DNA of 64,000 nt from assembly GCA_965200835.1 (NCBI GenBank), contig OZ241390.1:434001-498000 (forward strand), written 5' to 3'. The notes beneath the pieces are model-generated. The model was not told where the DNA came from. It was given only the letters and a program-made list of their open reading frames with translations, and ran no database searches. This DNA comes from JAPPFW01 sp965200835 (GTDB lineage: Bacteria; Actinomycetota; Acidimicrobiia; Spongiisociales; Spongiisociaceae). How positions within the stretch are numbered: the first letter of the stretch is position 1; the number at the start of each line of letters is the position of its first letter. Positions 35,612 to 43,871 of the stretch are shown one piece after another. The position numbers and the translations under genes were made by a program.

Positions 35612-36783
35612 TCAGACTGACCTGCGCCGCATGAACCGATCGAACATCGGTACTGTGAAGTCGATGACCCCGTGTCGAGGTGAGTAACACAATCCCCGCT
35701 TGATGAGACTATCCCGATATGGGCCCACCTGAGCTGTCGTCCGGTGCATCGCCGCGGCTACGTCACCCGACCGGTACGGACCTGCACCGAGGGAAGCCAT
35801 GGCGGACAGATAGGCGCGTTCCCTCTCTGTCCTCCGATCGAACCGTATGCGAAAGAACCCGGTGTCAAGCTCGTCGGTGGCGATTGGAATGGCCGTGTCG
35901 ACATCGTGGGCAGTGATCACCTCATGACCCTCCGACACATTCCACACCTGCTTACCGAACTCCTGGAGGAAGTAAGGATACCCACCGGTTTCGGTAACCA
36001 CCCGTTCCAGGGCACCAGAGTGCCAGCGGACACCCTCGGCTTCCGCTGGTTCGACCAGAGCAGCCCTGGCCTCTGCCACCCCCAAGCTGTTGATGACTCT
36101 GAACTCGAACAGTCGCTCGGCGTAGGATCGAGCTTCACCGACCTGAGCCAGAAGGGATGGCAAGCCCGCGCCTGCCACCATAAAGGGAAGCTGCTCCTGG
36201 CTGATTCGGTGCAGGCTTAGCAGGAGGGCCGTCAGCTGACGACGACCCAGGTATTGCATCTCGTCGATTGTAAGCAGGACCCCCACTCCTCGAGCCTTGG
36301 CTAGTTCGCCCACCTCTAGAAACAGGTCTACCAGATCATGGTCGAGTACTCCCGAGTCCGCGTAACCAGGCGCCGGGTCGAATCCCGCCACGACCTCCCC
36401 GTTACTCGGGAGCTTCCATCGAAGCTGGAACGATCGGAGAACGCCCCATGCGCGATGGGCCGGCTCGGTGACCCGCCCTCCGGCCGACAGGCGCAGGATT
36501 GACTTCCGCACCAGGATGGACAGGTTCTCGGGCAGATCCAGGTTCTCGGTGGCTTCGATACTCTGGTATACCCATCCGCTTCCCTCGGCGATCCGGCCGA
36601 ACTCCCTCAGCAGTACGGTCTTGCCGACCCCTCGCAGACCGGTCAGCAATATGCTGCGCGCTGACCGGCCCAGCGCGACCGCTGGACGGCGATGTCGAAC
36701 GTCCGGATAGAATCCTCGCGACCTACCAGAGCGGGCGGAGGCAAGCCCGCCCCCGGATTGTAAGGGTTGCGCGCCGGATTCAT
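35612..36783 (-). pseudogene. AAA family ATPase with an N-terminal frameshift
   Basis: An actinobacterial stand-alone ATPase of the archaeal-ATPase-like group. From ATG 36783 one frame gives NPARNPYNPGAGLPPPALVG and REDSIRTFDIAVQR, the family N-terminus, and then hits TGA. From about 36680 another frame carries the rest: RSILLTGLRGVGKTVLLREF with Walker A (GLRGVGKT), LLTIDEMQYLG (Walker B) and TETGGYPYFLQEFGKQVWN. It ends with RSGDVAAAMHRTTAQ in a winged-helix part and VIDFTVPMFDRFMRR. A single frameshift between Asp-Ile-Ala-Val-Gln-Arg and Ala-Leu-Gly-Arg explains both. Everything after it is intact, so the damage is recent, or the base is a sequencing error. Function of the family is not established. 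Confidence 0.7.
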
Positions 36784-36828
36784 GACCCGATGACAAGAGG
36801 CATGGAACGGTCCGGCGGTCGAAAGGCT

Positions 36829-37308
36829 TCAGATCTCCCGGTGACGGCGGCTGGAGATGACCCCGGTGTCGAACCCGGCCAGGTTGAGGCGGCCCGAGAA
36901 GCGGGCGTGCTCGATCTTGAGACACCTATCCTGCACTACTTCCAAGCCGGCATCCATGGCAGTACGGGCTGCCTCGTCGTGGCGCAGACCCAGCTGGAAC
37001 CACACTACTTTGGCGCCGATGGCGATCGCCTCGTCGACCACCCCCGGAAGAGCCTCGCGCCTGCGGAACACGTCGACTATGTCGGGAACCTCGGGCAAGG
37101 AAGCCAGGGAGGGATAGCATTTGAGGCCCAGTATCTCGTCGTACATCGGATTGACCGGATAGACCCGGAAGTGGGTCCTGACCAGGTAGGTAGCGACGAA
37201 GTTGGAGGACCGCAGCACATTTCCCGACACCCCTACCAGAGCTACCGATCTGGCCTGGCGGATAATCCGAAGCCGGGTCTTGGGGTCGGCCTCGAGCACC
37301 TTGGTCAT
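36829..37308 (-). CDS. CoA-binding domain protein (YccU-like)
   Basis: A 159-residue single-domain Rossmann-fold protein. The CoA-binding signature is at the start (ARSVALVGVSGNVLRSSNFVA), followed by FRVYPVNPMYDEILGLKCY, DIVDVFRRREALPGVVDEAI and VVWFQLGLRHDEAARTAMDAG. CLKIEHARF at the end is typical of the YccU group. ATG 37308 overlaps the TGA of metY (ATGA), so it is translated by coupling from the methionine genes. This gene is often found next to metX/metY in actinobacteria; its role is unknown. Confidence 0.9.
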   Translation of the reverse strand: MTKVLEADPKTRLRIIRQARSVALVGVSGNVLRSSNFVATYLVRTHFRVYPVNPMYDEILGLKCYPSLASLPEVPDIVDVFRRREALPGVVDEAIAIGAKVVWFQLGLRHDEAARTAMDAGLEVVQDRCLKIEHARFSGRLNLAGFDTGVISSRRHREI

Positions 37309-38603
37309 CAGCCCCTCCCCATCGCCTGGTCGAGATCCCAGATTATGTCCTCGATGTTCTCCAGCCCGATCGATATGCGGATCATGTCGTTTCCGACCCC
37401 GCCGGCCTCCCGCTGCTCGGGCGGGACCTGCTGGTGGGTGGTGCTGGCTGGGTGGATGATCAGCGTCTTGGCATCCCCCACGTTGGCCAGGTGGCTGGCG
37501 AGCTGAGCCCGTTCGATGAAGCTCACGCCCGCCTCGTAACCGCCCGCCAGTCCGAAGGTGAACACCGCTCCGGGTCCGTCCGGCACGTACTTGCGTGCCA
37601 GGTCGTAGGTGGGGTGGGCTGGCAACCCCGCATACGACACCCAGGACACCCGGGAGTCGTTGTCGAGAAACTCGGCCACCGCCATGGTGTTGGCGACGTG
37701 GCGTTCCATCCGGATCGAGAGAGTCTCGAGGCCCATCAGTAGCAGGAAGGAACTGAAGGGTGAGAGAGCCGCTCCGATGTCCCTGAGCAATTCGGTGCGG
37801 GCCTTCATCAGGTAGGCATACTCCCGGAAGTTCTCCCAGAACCGGAGGTTGTGGTAAGCGGCTGATGGCTCGACGATCGCCGGGAAGCGCCCGTTGTTCC
37901 AAGGGAACCGGCCGTTCTCGACGATCACTCCGGCAATCACCGTGCCGTGCCCGCCGATGAACTTGGTAGCCGAATGGACCACCACATCGGCTCCGTGCTC
38001 GATGGGACGGCAGAGAGCGGGGCTGGCGAAGGTGTTGTCCACTACCAGCGGCAAGCCGTAGGCATGGGATACCTCGGCGATCGCCTCGAGGTCCAGCACA
38101 TCACCGGCCGGATTGCCGATCGTCTCGCCGTAGACCAGGCGGGTTCGGTCACCGATGGCAGCCTCGATGGCGTCGGTGTCGTTGGTGTCGACGAAGGTGG
38201 TCTCGATCCCCATACGGCGCAGGGTCACATCGAACTGGGTGAACGTTCCACCGTAGAGGGACCGGTTGGTGATGATGTGGTCCCCCGCCTCGCACACGGT
38301 GAGGATCGAAAGGAGCTGGGCCGACATACCCGAGGAGGTAGCCAGACCACCCAACCCGCCCTCGAGCGAGGCCATGCGCTCCTCGAAAGCGGCATTGGTC
38401 GGGTTGCTGATTCGGGTGTAGATGTTGCCGAAGCTCTGGAGGGAGAACAGGTCGGCTGCGTACTGGGGATCATCGAAAACGTACGAGGTGGTTTGGTAGA
38501 TGGGCATGGCCCGGGCACCCGTCTCCGGATCCGGCCGCTGCCCGGCGTGGATCGAACGGGTGTCGAAGCCAAAGGTGTGCTCGTCCAAAGGCGTGGTGTT
38601 CAT
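37308..38603 (-). CDS. metY: O-acetylhomoserine sulfhydrylase
   Basis: A 431-residue PLP enzyme of the Cys/Met metabolism family, making homocysteine from O-acetylhomoserine and sulfide. The N-terminus FGFDTRSIHAGQRPDPETGA and YTRISNPTNAAFEERMASLE are family hallmarks. The PLP Lys lies in VVHSATKFIGGHGTVIAG. The O-acetylhomoserine-type insertion PSAAYHNLRFWENF distinguishes it from MetB. The C-terminus has TLIIHPASTTHQQVPPEQRE. The gene lies 7 bp downstream of metX, which makes its substrate, so the pair is direct sulfhydrylation of methionine synthesis. Confidence 0.96.
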   Translation of the reverse strand: MNTTPLDEHTFGFDTRSIHAGQRPDPETGARAMPIYQTTSYVFDDPQYAADLFSLQSFGNIYTRISNPTNAAFEERMASLEGGLGGLATSSGMSAQLLSILTVCEAGDHIITNRSLYGGTFTQFDVTLRRMGIETTFVDTNDTDAIEAAIGDRTRLVYGETIGNPAGDVLDLEAIAEVSHAYGLPLVVDNTFASPALCRPIEHGADVVVHSATKFIGGHGTVIAGVIVENGRFPWNNGRFPAIVEPSAAYHNLRFWENFREYAYLMKARTELLRDIGAALSPFSSFLLLMGLETLSIRMERHVANTMAVAEFLDNDSRVSWVSYAGLPAHPTYDLARKYVPDGPGAVFTFGLAGGYEAGVSFIERAQLASHLANVGDAKTLIIHPASTTHQQVPPEQREAGGVGNDMIRISIGLENIEDIIWDLDQAMGRG

Positions 38604-38610
38604 AGTTCGC

Positions 38611-39780
38611 TCAACATGGGAATCCCGACTCCGATTCCAGATGATAACGGAGGTGGGGTTCGAACAGATGTGGCTCTAGGAGGAAGGCGTCGTGGCCCTT
38701 CTCGGAGTGGACGGTTATCCAATTGAAGGGAATGCCGGCCTGCTTGAGTTCCTCGGTCAGCTCCTCCTGCTCGGACCGGTAGTAGCACACGTCGGAGTCG
38801 ATAGAGAACACCAGGTATTCGTGGGAACCCTCTCCAGCCGCCAGCAGCCGGCGCAGGGTGGTTCCCCGGCGAGCGGCTTCGGTATACAGATCGAAGTCCT
38901 GCCAGGCCCACATGGTGCGCAGATAGGCGTTTGCATCGAACCGTTTCACGAACTTCTGTCCCTGATGCCACATGTAGCTTTCGAGCGGGAGGCGCACCCG
39001 CTCGTCAGCGGCGGGGACTACCTCCCCCCTGGCCCGCTCTCGCATCTGATCCAAGGACACGAACGTCTTGTGCCCGATCATCCTGGCCAGGGAGAGGCCG
39101 GCATCAGGCGGAGGCCCTTCGTAATAGTCGCCACCCCGGAAGTTGGGATCGTTGTAGATGGCGTTGACCTGCTCGAAGTCATGGATGATCTGCAAGGCGG
39201 TGGCCCGGAGACCGGCCGCGATCGGGATGACGAAGCGCACCCGATCGGGGTAGCGGGTGGCGACGTCGAGGCACATCATGCCCCCTACGCTCCCGCCTAC
39301 CACCGCATGCAAGCGTTCGATCCCAAGCCCGTCCAGGAGCCGGAAGTGAGCCCGGACCGTGTCGGCCGCTGACACCCGCGGGAATGAACCTCCATAAGGC
39401 TTCCCGGTCACCGGGTCGATGCTGGTGGGACCGGTGGAGCCATAGCAGTGGCCCACCCAGTTGGCACAGATTATGGCGAACTTCTCGGTGTTCAGAGACC
39501 GGCGGGGACCGATGAAGGCGTCCCACCATCCTTCGTGGATCTCCTCGATCCAGCGGGCACCGGTATCCGGAACAGCCGGGTTGTAGCCGGCCGCGTGGTG
39601 GCTTCCTGTCAGGGCATGGAACAGGAGTATGGCGTTGTCCCGCGCCTCGTTGAGCTCCCCGTAAATCTCATAGGCCAGCGTTATCTCCGGCAGGGTTGCT
39701 CCGCTGTCGAAGACGAACGGATCCTTCTCGCTACCGAAGGTGAAGAATTTGGTTTCGACCGGGCCTACGCCCCCATGCAT
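38611..39780 (-). CDS. metX: Homoserine O-acetyltransferase
   Basis: A 389-residue alpha/beta hydrolase-fold enzyme that acetylates homoserine with acetyl-CoA in the cytoplasm. The nucleophile Ser164 is in VVGGSVGGMMCLDVA. FHALTGSHHAAGY forms the oxyanion region, and NWVGHCYGSTGPTSIDP corresponds to the family substrate loop (more often NxLGGCxGSTGP). The Asp and His of the triad are in FSIDSDVCYY and EKGHDAFLLEP. The product feeds MetY directly downstream. The 189-bp space to dnaX holds the promoter; I looked for a SAM riboswitch there and did not find one. Confidence 0.95.
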   Translation of the reverse strand: MHGGVGPVETKFFTFGSEKDPFVFDSGATLPEITLAYEIYGELNEARDNAILLFHALTGSHHAAGYNPAVPDTGARWIEEIHEGWWDAFIGPRRSLNTEKFAIICANWVGHCYGSTGPTSIDPVTGKPYGGSFPRVSAADTVRAHFRLLDGLGIERLHAVVGGSVGGMMCLDVATRYPDRVRFVIPIAAGLRATALQIIHDFEQVNAIYNDPNFRGGDYYEGPPPDAGLSLARMIGHKTFVSLDQMRERARGEVVPAADERVRLPLESYMWHQGQKFVKRFDANAYLRTMWAWQDFDLYTEAARRGTTLRRLLAAGEGSHEYLVFSIDSDVCYYRSEQEELTEELKQAGIPFNWITVHSEKGHDAFLLEPHLFEPHLRYHLESESGFPC

Positions 39781-39942
39781 GTGTCCATCCCAAAGCTGGC
39801 GGGGTCAGGAACTACGTTATCCAACCGGGCACGATATCAAGGAATCGGCCGGAACCAGAAGCCGTCGATCCCTGGCTGGCCGGGGCTGGTTCTATTGCCC
39901 GGGTTGGGTTATCGGATCCCTGGGGTGCCCTCTGGAGGGTAG

Positions 39943-39961
39943 TCGTACTGGGCGAGTACGA
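39943..39961. promoter_or_regulatory. Operator-like palindrome just upstream of dnaX
   Basis: TCGTACT, spacer GGGCG, AGTACGA: a perfect 7-bp inverted repeat ending 8 bases before the GTG of dnaX and lying between divergent metX and dnaX. Its size and position suit a dimeric repressor. It resembles the general form of actinobacterial SOS boxes (TCGAAC-N4-GTTCGA) but does not match them. Confidence 0.45.
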
Positions 39962-39969
39962 TCCTTGGG

Positions 39970-41859
39970 GTGGAGTATCAGGCGCTCTATCGCAAGTATC
40001 GGCCGCAGCGATTCGCCGAGGTCATCGGCCAGGACCACGTTACCCACACCTTGGCAAGAGAGATTTCCGAGGGTCGGGTAGCGCACGCCTATCTGTTCGC
40101 CGGTCCGCGCGGCACTGGCAAGACGACCACGGCCCGGATCCTCGCCAAAGCCCTCAACTGCCCGGATCGGGAGGGAGCCGGGGAGCCCTGCGGAAGATGC
40201 ATCTCCTGCACAGCGGTGGCCGGCTCTTCCTCGATGGATGTCCTGGAGCTGGACGCGGCCTCCCACAACAAGGTGGAGGACATCCGGGACCTCAGGGCCA
40301 GCGTGTCCACGGTTGCCTCGGCGGGAGGTGCCAAGCGGGTCTTCATCCTCGACGAGGCCCACATGCTCACCAAGTCCGCCGGGAATGCGCTGCTCAAGAC
40401 GCTCGAGGAGCCCCCCGATCATGTCCACTTCGTACTCGCCACCACCGAGCCCTACCGATTGCTCGACACCATCCGGTCCCGCAGCCAGCGGTTCGACTTC
40501 CATCTCGTACCCTCCGAGCTCATAGCCGCTCACCTGGAAGGGATCAGCCGGGCGGAAGGCTATCGGGCCTCCCCCGAAGCGCTCAGTGCGGTAGCCCAGC
40601 GAGCGGCCGGTTCGGTGCGTGACGCCCTCAGCCTGCTCGAGCAGATCGCCGCCCGGGATGGTTCGGTCACCATGGAGGGGATCGGCAACGCCCTTGGAGT
40701 AGCCGGGCCCGAGGCGATAGAAACCCTGATACGAGCGCTGGAGATATCCGATGCCGGACTGGCGCTCGAGCTGGTGGCCGGCTTGGCAGGGCAGGGAGTG
40801 GACCTCCGGCGGTTCACCGGGGATGTGCTGGCGTTCTTCCGCGGGGTATTCCTAACCATGTACAGCCCGGACGTCAGCAACATCACTGGCGACTCGGCCG
40901 AGGTAGTGGCCGGCTGGGAGGCGGCCTCGGGCAGGCTCCCGCGTTCGGTGGTGATGCGAACGATCGACCTTCTGGGGGAAGCGCTGGTCAAGCTCCGGGA
41001 GGGCCGCGAGGAGCGAGTAATGCTGGAGCTGGCCGTCCTGAAGCTGGTGCGACCCGAACTGGACAGCAACTCCGACGCTCTGCTCAGCCGGATCGAGCGG
41101 CTGGAGCGGCGCCTGACCAAAGCCATGGAGCGGCCTCAGCCCATGCCCGAAGCGGCCGAACCGGTCCCGGATGCAACGCAGCCGGCGGCTGGAGGTGGTC
41201 GGCCCCCATTCCGCAAGGCGGCCCGGCCGGCACCGGTGCCCGAGACCCCCACCTCCGGGCCAGGACTGAGAGGTTCAGCTGTCCCCGAGCCGGATCCAGC
41301 ACCCTCCAAGTCCCATCCGATGGAAGTACCGGAACCGTCGAAGGACAGACGTAGCCCGGTGCGCGCCGATCCAGAACTCGAGCGGATCTGGCCACAGCTG
41401 GTCGCCGGCGTCAGGGACAACCTCGGCCCGCGGCGTACAGCGCTGTTCGAGAGTGCCATCCCAGCTGGACTCGAAGGATCCGCCCTGGTGTTCGAGGTGG
41501 TCGACCACTACTACCTGACTCAGCTGTCTTCGGACCGCAAGCTGAAGAACTATCTGGCCAAGCGGGCCGCCCAGCTGCTGAAGCGTGACACGTCGGTCCT
41601 ATTTCGCGCCTCGGCCAGCGCTGATCAGGTACCGGCTTCGGCTCCGATCACTTCTCCGGCTCCGACCCCTGCTCCGGAGCGTCCCATCAGGCAGGAACCT
41701 CCGATGGAGCAAGAGCCCCCGCCCGAGGCTATCACAGAGCCATCTCCCCATACCGAACCGTCCTCCGATGCAGAACCCTCCTTCAATCTGGACATCTTTT
41801 CTCTGCTCCAAAGGGAACTGGGGGCTAGAGAGGTGCATGAGGATGAGCGAAGGCCCTGA
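39970..41859 (+). CDS. dnaX: DNA polymerase III subunits gamma and tau
   Basis: Clamp-loader ATPase, 629 residues from GTG 39970 (MEYQALYRKYRPQRFAEVIG). Walker A GPRGTGKT is at residues 45-52, the zinc Cys are at about 64, 74, 77 and 80 (CGRCISC), and the Walker B stretch is FILDEAHMLTKSAGNALLKTLEEPP with sensor 1 after it. Clamp-loader domains II and III extend to about residue 375. A long Pro/Glu-rich tail follows, with a tau-like segment ending NLDIFSLLQRELGA. No slippery A-run for a gamma frameshift is visible. recR follows after 72 bp on the same strand. Confidence 0.96.
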   Translation: MEYQALYRKYRPQRFAEVIGQDHVTHTLAREISEGRVAHAYLFAGPRGTGKTTTARILAKALNCPDREGAGEPCGRCISCTAVAGSSSMDVLELDAASHNKVEDIRDLRASVSTVASAGGAKRVFILDEAHMLTKSAGNALLKTLEEPPDHVHFVLATTEPYRLLDTIRSRSQRFDFHLVPSELIAAHLEGISRAEGYRASPEALSAVAQRAAGSVRDALSLLEQIAARDGSVTMEGIGNALGVAGPEAIETLIRALEISDAGLALELVAGLAGQGVDLRRFTGDVLAFFRGVFLTMYSPDVSNITGDSAEVVAGWEAASGRLPRSVVMRTIDLLGEALVKLREGREERVMLELAVLKLVRPELDSNSDALLSRIERLERRLTKAMERPQPMPEAAEPVPDATQPAAGGGRPPFRKAARPAPVPETPTSGPGLRGSAVPEPDPAPSKSHPMEVPEPSKDRRSPVRADPELERIWPQLVAGVRDNLGPRRTALFESAIPAGLEGSALVFEVVDHYYLTQLSSDRKLKNYLAKRAAQLLKRDTSVLFRASASADQVPASAPITSPAPTPAPERPIRQEPPMEQEPPPEAITEPSPHTEPSSDAEPSFNLDIFSLLQRELGAREVHEDERRP

Positions 41860-41931
41860 CGAAGACCCTCGCCCGGACGGGAATCGCCAGATCCGCACTC
41901 GGACACCGGCCCGAGGCTACGCTGGAGCACG

Positions 41932-42525
41932 ATGTTCGAGAGGCCCGTCCAGCGACTTATCGACGAGCTGACCCGGCTGCCGGGGATTGGCCGCAAGTCT
42001 GCCCAGCGCCTGACCTTCCATCTGCTGAATGTCGACGAGATGGACGCCCGCGGCCTGGCTCGGGCGATCATCGATCTACGGGATCAAACCTCCCTCTGCT
42101 CCCGCTGCTACAACGTGACCGCGGCGAGCGAGTGTTCGATCTGTCTCGACCCCCGCCGCGACCCCGGGGTCATCTGCGTGGTCGAACGACCTCAGGACAT
42201 CGCGGTGGTCGAGCGAACTCGGGAGTTCACCGGCCGGTATCACGTGCTGGGAGGGGCCCTGTCTCCCATCGACGGAATCGGACCGGCTCAGCTACGGATC
42301 GAGGAACTGAGGAGTCGCGTGCCGACCGAGATGGTCACCGAGCTGATAGTGGCTACCAATCCCACCATCGAAGGAGATACGACCGCTATGTACCTGGCCC
42401 GCTACTTCAAGCCGCTCGGGGTGACAGTTTCCCGCCCGGCCAGCGGCCTGCCGGTGGGTGGCGACATGGACTACGCGGATGAGATCACGCTCGGAAGGGC
42501 ACTCACCGGCCGCCGGGCCCTTTGA
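41932..42525 (+). CDS. recR: Recombination protein RecR
   Basis: A 197-residue RecFOR-pathway protein that loads RecA at gaps. The helix-hairpin-helix LPGIGRKSAQRLTFHLL is followed by a zinc finger with Cys at 56, 59, 68 and 71 (CSRCYNVTAASECSIC). The Toprim domain includes VCVVERPQDIAVVERTREF (here ICVVERPQDI) and YHVLGGALSPIDGIGP. Length is standard. The dnaX-recR neighbourhood is conserved in bacteria, but the ybaB/ebfC gene usually found between them is missing here. Confidence 0.96.
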   Translation: MFERPVQRLIDELTRLPGIGRKSAQRLTFHLLNVDEMDARGLARAIIDLRDQTSLCSRCYNVTAASECSICLDPRRDPGVICVVERPQDIAVVERTREFTGRYHVLGGALSPIDGIGPAQLRIEELRSRVPTEMVTELIVATNPTIEGDTTAMYLARYFKPLGVTVSRPASGLPVGGDMDYADEITLGRALTGRRAL

Positions 42526-42887
42526 CCATCCACACTGCCTGGATAGTCGGACCTCTGGACGGATGATGGACCGCCCAGAAAGGTACACCACCCATGAGCG
42601 GCCAGCCATAGAGCCCGCAAGGGGGTTGAAAGTGTCACATAACTGGCGCATCATGAGGGTTACCAGGCACTTGCGCGGGAAGATTAGGCGTCACTCGACC
42701 GCACCAGGGAACATCACATGGGCACAGGGCAGCTCCGGCATTGCATAGCTGCACACGTCCGATCCCGGCTAGGCGGTGGTGGGGGAGGGCCCGAGCGGGG
42801 TCTCCCGTGGGGCGATTTTCGCGACCTTTGGATCCGAGCCGGATGGACTGCCTTCAATCGAATGATCCAACTTAGGAGCGGGGGTGT
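42526..42887. other. Gap between recR and dgt, no gene recognised
   Basis: The 362 bases contain short open frames without ribosome-binding sites or motifs. The end (AGGAGCGGGGG before ATG 42888) is the dgt ribosome-binding region. A promoter for dgt is expected here, but I cannot point to clear hexamers. Confidence 0.5.
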
Positions 42888-43871
42888 ATGGAGGATCACT
42901 TGATCCGGGTCAACCGGCTCGAGCGAGAGAGGCGAGAACGACACTTCCTCGCTCCGATCGCTACCCGATCTGCTGACTCGAAGGGTCGGGAGATACCCGA
43001 GGAGGCGGATCCGCTTCGCACGGCCTTCGAGCGGGACCGGGATCGGATCGTACACAGCAACGCCATCCGCCGCCTGGCGCGCAAGACCCAGGTGTTCATC
43101 GACCCCGACAACGATCACTTCTTGACCCGGCTGACCCACACTCTCCAGGTGGCCCAGATCGGGCGGTCCATGGCGATCGCGCTGGGGTTGAACGAGCCTC
43201 TCACCGAAGCGATCTGCCTGGGACACGACATCGGCCATGCGCCCTTCGGTCACACCGGCGAGGATGCCCTGGCCGAGATCCTCGAGGGAGGGTGGGTGCA
43301 CTCGGATCATTCAGTCCGGGTTCTGTCCGTTCTCGAACCCCTGAACCTCACGTGGGAAACCATCGACGGGATCCGTGCCCACTCGTGGAAGGTGACACCG
43401 CCGCCCGCCACACCGGAAGGGCTCTTGTGCCGTTATGCCGACCGGGTCGCCTACCTGAGCCACGATCTGATCGACGCTATGCGGGCTGAAATCATCCGTT
43501 ACCGTGACTTACCCTTCCGGGCTCAGGCACTGCTAGGCGACCGACACGGCCGCTGGGTTACCGCCATGGTGCATGCGGTGGTGGATCAGTCGACCGTGTC
43601 CGGGGAAGTTACGATGGACCCGGATGTAGCCGACGCTATGGCCGAGCTCAGAGCTTTCATGTTCGAACGGGTCTATCTCCGGCCCGAAACCACCCCACAC
43701 CGCCGCCGGGCGATGAGGATCGTCCAAGACCTGGTGAGCCACTACCGGGCTAATCCCACGGAGATTCCCGGATACCAAGAGGAGCGGGGAGCTCTGGAGA
43801 GCGCGGTCGACTACGTGGCCGGCATGACCGACCGGTTTGCGTTCCGGACCCATGCGGAGCAATGCGGATAG
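42888..43871 (+). CDS. dgt: Deoxyguanosine triphosphate triphosphohydrolase-like protein
   Basis: A 327-residue HD-domain phosphohydrolase that removes triphosphate from dNTPs. IVHSNAIRRLARKTQVF starts the core. The metal site is formed by His84 (TRLTHTLQVAQ), His113-Asp114 (CLGHDIGHAPFGHTGED) and a later Asp in YADRVAYLSHDLIDA. This is the actinobacterial dGTPase-like form, often beside dnaG, though not here. Its last codons overlap the start of the guanylyltransferase gene by 10 bp. Confidence 0.93.
   Translation: MEDHLIRVNRLERERRERHFLAPIATRSADSKGREIPEEADPLRTAFERDRDRIVHSNAIRRLARKTQVFIDPDNDHFLTRLTHTLQVAQIGRSMAIALGLNEPLTEAICLGHDIGHAPFGHTGEDALAEILEGGWVHSDHSVRVLSVLEPLNLTWETIDGIRAHSWKVTPPPATPEGLLCRYADRVAYLSHDLIDAMRAEIIRYRDLPFRAQALLGDRHGRWVTAMVHAVVDQSTVSGEVTMDPDVADAMAELRAFMFERVYLRPETTPHRRRAMRIVQDLVSHYRANPTEIPGYQEERGALESAVDYVAGMTDRFAFRTHAEQCG

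Noticed and set aside
39781..39969. SAM riboswitch upstream of metX
   Set aside because: I looked for the conserved SAM-I/IV core blocks on the minus strand and found none; a covariance search would be needed to exclude a divergent type.
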